Assembly: GCA_002298885.1 (NCBI GenBank)
Contig: DBMK01000037.1
Location: 1-10,933 of the forward strand
Origin: Anaerolineaceae bacterium UBA700
GTDB lineage: Bacteria; Chloroflexota; Anaerolineae; Anaerolineales; Anaerolineaceae
DNA: 10,933 bases
Direction of reading: 5' to 3'
Part shown: piece by piece, positions 6,494-10,933 of the stretch
Layout: the number at the start of each line of letters is the position of its first letter
Numbering within the stretch: the stretch's first letter is position 1
The notes under the pieces: generated by a model
Databases searched by the model: none
Seen by the model: only the letters and a program-made list of their open reading frames with translations
Told to the model about the DNA's origin: nothing
Program-made: the position numbers and the translations under genes

Positions 6494-8332
6494 ATGAAAA
6501 GATTGTTATCCGGTAACGAAGCAGTGGCTCGCGGTGCCTGGGAGGCGGGCTGCCAGGTGGGCTCGGGTTACCCCGGCACGCCCTCCACCGAGATTATGGA
6601 GGTCTTCGCCCAGTATCCCAACGTGTACGCTGAGTGGGCGCCCAACGAAAAGGTCGCCCTGGATGCCGCCATCGGCGCGGCCTACGCCGGCCGGCGCGCC
6701 ATCTCCACTATGAAGCACGTCGGCCTCAACGTGGCTGCGGACGCCTTCTTCTATGCCGCCATGACCGGCATCGAGGCCGGGCTGGTCATCGTCTCGGCCG
6801 ACGACCCTTCGATGCACTCCTCTCAGAACGAGCAGGACAATCGCCAGTTTGCCAAATTCGCCCGCGTCCCCTGCCTGGACCCGGCCGACAGCCAGGAGGC
6901 GCACGACCTCGCCATTGCCGCCTTCGACCTTAGCGAGCAGTTCGACACGCCCGTGCTTCTGCGCATGACCACCCGCGTCTGCCACACCAGCACCCCGGTT
7001 GAGCTCGGCGAGCAGCGCCAGAACCTGCCCGAGCCGGGCAAATACCCGCGCAACCTGGGCAAATACTGCATGCTGCCGGCCAACGCCCGCAAGCGCCACC
7101 CGGTCATCGAATCCCGCATCCAGGAACTGGCCGAGTTCGCCGAGACCTTCCCTTACAACCGGGTCGAATGGCGCTCGAAATCATTGGGCATCCTCACCGG
7201 CGGCGTCGGCTACCAATATGCCCGCGAGGCCTTCCCCGAGGCCAGCGTGCTCAAGCTGGGTATGGTCTATCCCCTGCCGCAGCGCTTGATCGCCGATTTT
7301 GCCGCCCAGGTGGAAAAACTGATCGTGGTCGAGGAGCTCGATCCGTTTATCGAGGACCAGGTGCGCCTGATGGGAATTGAAGTGTACCGGCCCCAAGGGG
7401 ACTGCGTTACCTATCCCATGACCAAGTCGCTCTTCCCCATCACCGGCGAATTCGATCCGTTCACCGTCCGCTCCAGCGGCCTCAAGGCCGGCCTTATGCC
7501 CGATTCGGCGGTTCTGCCGGCTTTTGCCCCCTCGCCCGCCGACCTGCCGCAGCGCCCGCCGGTGCTGTGTCCCGGCTGCCCGCACCGCAGCACGTTCTAC
7601 GTCCTGCACAAGCTGGGCCTGCCGGTCAACGGCGACATCGGCTGCTACACGCTGGGCATCACCCCGCCGCTCAGCGCCCTGCACACCTGCGGCTGCATGG
7701 GCGCCAGCATCGGTGTGGCCCACGGCGCCGCCATCGCCGGGGATACCGAGCGCCACGTTGCTGTGATCGGTGATTCGACCTTTTTCCACACCGGCATCCC
7801 CGCCCTGATCAACGTGGCCTACAACCACAGCAACGTGATAACGGTCATCATGGATAACCGCGTCACAGGCATGACCGGCCACCAGGAAAACCCGGGCACC
7901 GGAAAGACCCTGCAGCAGAAGCCGGCCCGCGAGGTGGATATTGAAACCCTGGTGCGCGCCTGCGGTATCGAAAAGGTGCTGACCGTTCCAGCATACGACG
8001 TCGCCCTGATCGAGAAGACGCTAAAGGCCTGGCTGAAGAGCGACGAGCCCGCCGTGCTGATCACCCGCGAGGAGTGCGCCCTGCTGCCCTCGGCCCGCTC
8101 CACCTGGACGCCCCTGGAGGTGGTCAGCGACAGGTGCAACGGCTGCACGCTGTGTTTCCGCATCGGCTGCCCGGCGATCCTCAAGTCGGACGAGTTGGAT
8201 CCGCACACCCAGCGCCCGCTGGCCGAGATCGATCCCGCGCTGTGCACCGGATGCGAGATCTGCGCCCAAATCTGCCCCCGCGACGCCATCCTCTTCCGCC
8301 AGCAGATCATTAACCAGGCTAAAGAGCAGTGA
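6494..8332 (+). CDS. iorA: Indolepyruvate ferredoxin oxidoreductase, alpha subunit
   Basis: With IorB it oxidatively decarboxylates aryl 2-oxo acids (indolepyruvate, phenylpyruvate) to aryl-acetyl-CoA, reducing ferredoxin, in the cytoplasm. The 612-residue protein is normal length. The N-terminal pyrimidine-binding domain (about 3-170) starts LLSGNEAVARGAWEAG and contains GYPGTPSTEIMEVF and APNEKVALDAA. A connecting domain follows at about 225-345. The TPP-binding domain contains CPGCPHR (359-365), GDIGCYTLG (380-388), HTCGCMGASIG (397-407), and GDS (426-428) leading to DN (454-455), the diphosphate/Mg2+ motif. The C-terminal 2[4Fe-4S] ferredoxin module has all eight cysteines: C548, C551, C554, C559 (CxxCxxCxxxxCP) and C584, C587, C590, C594 (CxxCxxCxxxCP). 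The stop codon overlaps a GTG in the iorB frame. iorB follows after a 71-nt gap that holds a strong hairpin. Confidence 0.96.
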   Translation: MKRLLSGNEAVARGAWEAGCQVGSGYPGTPSTEIMEVFAQYPNVYAEWAPNEKVALDAAIGAAYAGRRAISTMKHVGLNVAADAFFYAAMTGIEAGLVIVSADDPSMHSSQNEQDNRQFAKFARVPCLDPADSQEAHDLAIAAFDLSEQFDTPVLLRMTTRVCHTSTPVELGEQRQNLPEPGKYPRNLGKYCMLPANARKRHPVIESRIQELAEFAETFPYNRVEWRSKSLGILTGGVGYQYAREAFPEASVLKLGMVYPLPQRLIADFAAQVEKLIVVEELDPFIEDQVRLMGIEVYRPQGDCVTYPMTKSLFPITGEFDPFTVRSSGLKAGLMPDSAVLPAFAPSPADLPQRPPVLCPGCPHRSTFYVLHKLGLPVNGDIGCYTLGITPPLSALHTCGCMGASIGVAHGAAIAGDTERHVAVIGDSTFFHTGIPALINVAYNHSNVITVIMDNRVTGMTGHQENPGTGKTLQQKPAREVDIETLVRACGIEKVLTVPAYDVALIEKTLKAWLKSDEPAVLITREECALLPSARSTWTPLEVVSDRCNGCTLCFRIGCPAILKSDELDPHTQRPLAEIDPALCTGCEICAQICPRDAILFRQQIINQAKEQ

Positions 8333-8333
8333 A

Positions 8334-8386
8334 TTTCACCACACACCTGCTCTGGCACCGCCCGCCAGGGCAGGTGTGTGGTGAAA
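8334..8386. repeat. 23-bp inverted repeat between iorA and iorB
   Basis: Arms 8334-8356 and 8364-8386 pair fully, with a single G·U (8351/8369), around the 7-nt loop accgccc. The stem starts 1 nt after the iorA stop and ends 17 nt before the iorB ATG. It is followed by AATAAAAAAGG rather than T residues, so it is not a classic intrinsic terminator for the plus-strand operon. Terminating here would in any case separate two subunits of one enzyme. RNase III-type processing or tuning of the IorA:IorB ratio is a possible role (inference). The same arm sequence recurs at 10912-10933. Confidence 0.88.
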
Positions 8387-8403
8387 ATAAAAAAGGCGAA
8401 TAT

Positions 8404-9003
8404 ATGAGAAATGAAGCGATTAATTTTGTTCTGGTAGGCGTTGGCGGGCAGGGGACCATATTGGCCAGCGATGTGCTGGCCGAGCTGGGGCTCAGGCTCG
8501 GCTACGACGTCAAGAAGGCCGAGGTCCACGGCATGTCGCAGCGCGGCGGCAGCGTCGTCTCCCACCTGCGCTGGGGCAAGCAGGTCTTCGCCCCGGTCAT
8601 CGGCCGCGGCGAGGCCGATTTCCTGGTGGCCTTCGAAAAGCTCGAGGCTGCCCGCTTCGTCGATTGGCTGCGCCCCGGCGGCACCGTCCTGGTCAACGCC
8701 TACAGCATCATGCCAGCCACGGTCAACGCAGGCAGCGCGATCTACCCCGCCGACGACGCCATCCGCGGCGCCCTTTCTGCCGCCACGCAGCGTTCCGTGT
8801 GGGTCGATGCGGCCGCCATCGCCGATTCGCTCGGGAATGCCAAGGTCGCCAATGTTGCCCTGCTGGGTGCCTTGTCGACCCTGCTCGAAGCAGATGTCGA
8901 AGCCTGGGACGAGGGCCTGCGCCTGCGCATCCCGGCCAAATACCTCGACCTCAACCGCCAGGCCTTCCAGGCTGGCCGCGCTGCTGTAACGAATTATATA
9001 TAA
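8404..9003 (+). CDS. iorB: Indolepyruvate ferredoxin oxidoreductase, beta subunit
   Basis: This 199-residue protein is the small subunit of IOR, corresponding to the gamma domain of pyruvate:ferredoxin oxidoreductases (PF01558-type). The N-terminal glycine-rich turn GVGGQG (12-17) and AEVHGMSQRGGSV (39-51) are the family's landmarks, and the length is typical. The start ATG at 8404 is preceded by AAGGCG about 8 nt upstream and gives the canonical N-terminus. The frame also stays open upstream to a GTG at 8329 that overlaps the iorA stop (GTGA), through the hairpin, adding 25 residues with no family resemblance. I treat that as non-coding, but coupled initiation there is possible. The last codons lie in the long inverted repeat shared with the convergent regulator gene. 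Confidence 0.95.
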   Translation: MRNEAINFVLVGVGGQGTILASDVLAELGLRLGYDVKKAEVHGMSQRGGSVVSHLRWGKQVFAPVIGRGEADFLVAFEKLEAARFVDWLRPGGTVLVNAYSIMPATVNAGSAIYPADDAIRGALSAATQRSVWVDAAAIADSLGNAKVANVALLGALSTLLEADVEAWDEGLRLRIPAKYLDLNRQAFQAGRAAVTNYI

Positions 9004-9066
9004 ATGGCGATGTGATTGGCGGCAAGCCGCCAATCTCATCGCCATTTTATTTAATTCGTTACAGCA
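8982..9066. terminator. Bidirectional terminator: 85-bp inverted repeat between convergent genes
   Basis: The inner stem 9002-9023/9026-9047 pairs 22 positions (one T·T mismatch) around a 2-nt loop. It is followed by TTTATTTAA on the plus strand and by ATTTATATATAA on the minus strand, so it fits an intrinsic terminator for iorB and for the response regulator. The pairing continues outward: 8998-9000 with 9048-9050, and 8982-8996 with 9052-9066 (15 perfect pairs), interrupted by one bulge and one mismatch. The outer arms hold the last codons and the stop codons of both genes (9001-9003 and 9059-9061). Confidence 0.85.
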
Positions 9067-9712
9067 ATCCCAGTTCCTTTGCCTTCATCGCCGCCGAGGT
9101 CCGGTCGGCGACCCCCAATTTCCCTAAAATACTGGTGACGTGATTCTTCACCGTGCCTTCCGCAAGCACGAGCTGGGCGGCGATCTCGCGGTTGGTGGCC
9201 CCGCCGGCCAGCAGGCGCAGGATTTCCAACTCGCGCTGCGAAAGCGGTTCCTCCAGCGCCTGGGTCCAGGCAGGGGCCTGCTCCGACAGGCGCGTGAACT
9301 GCGCCACAACCTTTGCCGCTACCGAGGGCTGGAGCACCGTTTCGCCGCGCGACGCCGCCCGGATCGCCTCGTACAGCTTGTCGGTCGGCGCATCCTTGAG
9401 CAGGTATCCGATCGCTCCCGCCCGCAGGCCATCGAAGATGGCCGCATCCTCGTCGAAGGTGGTCAGCACGATCACCCGGATATCGGGCTGGCCGGCGCGC
9501 AGGCGCCGGGTTGCCGCGGCCCCGTCCAGCACGGGCATGCGCAGGTCCATCAGCACCACTTCCGGCTTGAGTGCGGTGCATTTTTGCAGCGCCTCTTCTC
9601 CGTCGGCGGCCTCGCCGATCACTTCGAAGTCCGCCTGGGAGGAGAGCAGCATGCGCATCCCCGAGCGGAACATGGTCTGGTCGTCGACGAGCAGGATCCG
9701 AATTTTTTTCAT
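9059..9712 (-). CDS. NarL/LuxR-family DNA-binding response regulator
   Basis: The 217-residue protein is a transcription regulator activated by phosphorylation. The receiver domain (about 3-120) has the acidic pair D10/D11, phosphoacceptor D56 in VVLMDLRMPVLDG, switch T84/T85 and K106 in GYLLKDAP. The C-terminal LuxR-type helix-turn-helix (about 157-212) begins LSQRELEILRLLAGGATNREIA, shown here as two motifs: LSQRELEIL and GATNREIA. The recognition helix is EGTVKNHV (185-192). AGGGAA precedes the ATG by about 5 nt. It lies 19 bp downstream of the histidine kinase gene on the same strand, so the pair is almost certainly cognate and co-transcribed. Targets are unknown; the convergent iorB gene need not be one. 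Confidence 0.95.
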   Translation of the reverse strand: MKKIRILLVDDQTMFRSGMRMLLSSQADFEVIGEAADGEEALQKCTALKPEVVLMDLRMPVLDGAAATRRLRAGQPDIRVIVLTTFDEDAAIFDGLRAGAIGYLLKDAPTDKLYEAIRAASRGETVLQPSVAAKVVAQFTRLSEQAPAWTQALEEPLSQRELEILRLLAGGATNREIAAQLVLAEGTVKNHVTSILGKLGVADRTSAAMKAKELGLL

Positions 9713-9731
9713 GATATTCCCTGAAATTTTA

Positions 9732-10898
9732 TTAATTTGTTGCAGCCAGCCTGGGGATTTCCACCTCCAGCCTGAATCCTTCGCCCGGGGCGGTTTCCAC
9801 CTTCAACGTCCCGCCCAGCAGTTGCACCCGCTCTTCAAGCCCGGTCAGGCCAAACCCGCCGCTGGCCTGCTGGGTGCCGATGCCGTTGTCGCACACCACC
9901 AGGCGCACCATGCGCTCGGCATACACCAGGCGCAGTTCCACCTGGCTGGCGTTGGCGTGCTTATGTACGTTGGTCAGGCCTTCTTGTGCCACCCGGTAAA
10001 GGGTGAAATCTGCCTGTGAGGAGAGCAGCGCCTGGCTGCCTTCGACGATCAGCTCGGCACGCAGCCCGGATGTGCGCGCCTCATCCAGCAGGTCGCCCAG
10101 GCGTTCGGGCAGCGGGCTGCTGGTGGAAGGGTCGCTGCGCAGCTCGGATATGGAGCGTCGCACGTCGGCCAGCGCCTCCTGGGCCAGGGTCTGGGCGTTG
10201 GCCAGCGCCTGTTTGGCCTGCGGCGGGTCCTGCTCCACGAAGGCCTGCGCCGCCTTGATCTGGATGTTGATCGCCGTCAGGTAGTGTCCGAGCCCGTCGT
10301 GGATCTCACGCGCCAGGCGGTTTCGTTCCTGGACGGTGGCCATATCCTCGGCTTGGGCCGCGTATTGGCGCAGTTTCTGGTTGGCCCCGGCCAGTTTGCG
10401 CCGCGCTTCCTGCTCGTCGACCGTGATCTGGGTGAATACAGCCACGAAGACCACCGCCGCAAGCATCGGCATGGCCCAGGAGGAAAAATTGCCCACTCCC
10501 TGGGCAGCCGCGATAGCCCCAACCTGGATGGCCCACACCCCGCCGGCGGCCACGAAACCCCACGGGCGCGGCAGGTCCTCCATGCCCTGGCTGGCGATAG
10601 GCAGCAGGATCAGCCAGGTGGTCCCCTGGGTCAAAAAGCAGATCGCGCCTCCCAGCGCCAATTGGACGACAAAGTAAGCCGGTGTCGCCCACGGAAAAGG
10701 AACAAGGTCCAGCCGTTGCTCGCCCCAGGTGCCCAGGAAAAGGTAGGTCAGCCCCAACAGGGTCAGGACCACCACGCGAGTCAGGTCGAACTTGAACTCG
10801 CTGCCCGTCAGCCACACCATATACCCCGCGGCCACCACCACCGCGAAGGCGATGTTCCCAAACTGCTGCGAGCGCTGTTCTACCGAAAGAGTTTTCAT
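9732..10898 (-). CDS. Membrane sensor histidine kinase, NarL-partner type (HisKA_3)
   Basis: The 388-residue kinase has an N-terminal membrane domain of about five or six hydrophobic segments (about 14-30, 41-57, 73-89, 93-104, 113-133, 141-158). A short coiled linker follows (about 160-190). The HisKA_3 dimerisation/phosphoacceptor motif ERNRLAREIHDGLGHYL has its phosphorylated His at 200. The HATPase domain has the N box QEGLTNVHKHA (305-315, N310), G1 DNGIG (337-341) and GGFGLTGLEERV (347-358). No PAS, GAF or HAMP domain and no extracytoplasmic loop of any size is visible, so it probably senses a membrane or cytoplasmic signal; the signal is unknown. It precedes its response regulator. No clear Shine-Dalgarno is visible before the ATG (the sequence is A-rich), and part of a repeated hairpin lies 13 nt upstream. 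Confidence 0.93.
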   Translation of the reverse strand: MKTLSVEQRSQQFGNIAFAVVVAAGYMVWLTGSEFKFDLTRVVVLTLLGLTYLFLGTWGEQRLDLVPFPWATPAYFVVQLALGGAICFLTQGTTWLILLPIASQGMEDLPRPWGFVAAGGVWAIQVGAIAAAQGVGNFSSWAMPMLAAVVFVAVFTQITVDEQEARRKLAGANQKLRQYAAQAEDMATVQERNRLAREIHDGLGHYLTAINIQIKAAQAFVEQDPPQAKQALANAQTLAQEALADVRRSISELRSDPSTSSPLPERLGDLLDEARTSGLRAELIVEGSQALLSSQADFTLYRVAQEGLTNVHKHANASQVELRLVYAERMVRLVVCDNGIGTQQASGGFGLTGLEERVQLLGGTLKVETAPGEGFRLEVEIPRLAATN

Positions 10899-10911
10899 TT
10901 AATTTTTCTTA

Positions 10912-10933
10912 TTTCACCACACACCTGCCCTGG
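10912..10933. repeat. Partial copy of the iorA-iorB hairpin arm, cut by the window edge
   Basis: These 22 nt match 8334-8355 at 21 of 22 positions and are identical to the reverse complement of the other arm (8365-8386). The single difference is at the G·U position of the first hairpin. The copy sits just upstream of the kinase start codon, as the other sits just upstream of iorB. Whether a second arm follows lies outside the window. Confidence 0.85.

Noticed and set aside
7181..7882. Minus-strand open frame opposite iorA, and a longer one at 7819-9045 opposite iorA and iorB
   Set aside because: Both are antisense to well-supported genes with low-complexity Ala/Gly/Arg/Val composition and no domain; the second runs through the intercistronic hairpin.

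Overview
The window is about 10.9 kb of GC-rich bacterial chromosome. It carries seven recognisable protein genes, one metal riboswitch and an unusual set of long intergenic hairpins. The mix suggests an anaerobic fermenting bacterium: a fused ADP-forming acyl-CoA synthetase beside ferredoxin-linked indolepyruvate oxidoreductase, plus a NarL-type two-component system. I lean towards Chloroflexota (class Anaerolineae), but this is inference from gene content; no rRNA or marker gene is present. No phage, IS element, CRISPR array or tRNA was seen.

Left part, minus strand (1-4094). A P2-type cation-transporting ATPase (52-2805) is preceded by a sigma70-like promoter (2970-2998). Its leader (about 2858-2964) matches the yybP-ykoY Mn2+ riboswitch family, and the 3' side of the aptamer overlaps a terminator-like hairpin (2837-2871). 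The arrangement predicts manganese-dependent read-through into a Mn2+ (or Mn2+/Ca2+) efflux pump. Upstream on the same strand is a compact phosphoesterase of the phospholipase C/acid phosphatase superfamily (3066-4094), with visibly lower GC than its neighbours. It is divergent from the next block, and the two putative promoters are interleaved in the AT-rich spacer 4095-4267.

Middle, plus strand (4268-9003). A fused alpha-beta ADP-forming acyl-CoA synthetase is followed by iorA and iorB. Together they form a short ATP-yielding route: aromatic 2-oxo acid to aryl-acetyl-CoA (IorAB, reducing ferredoxin), then to the free acid plus ATP (ACD). Pyrococcus and Thermococcus use this logic for aromatic amino acid fermentation.

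Right part, minus strand (9059-10898). A sensor histidine kinase with an N-terminal membrane domain and its NarL/LuxR response regulator form a two-gene operon that converges on iorB. The 3' ends of iorB and the regulator gene lie inside one 85-bp inverted repeat holding both stop codons.

Nearly every gene boundary carries a long near-perfect hairpin. Those at 1-50, 6364-6426 and 8334-8386 have T-rich 5' arms and A-rich 3' sides, the reverse of an intrinsic terminator. One arm of the 8334-8386 hairpin recurs at the right edge of the window (10912-10933), upstream of the kinase gene.
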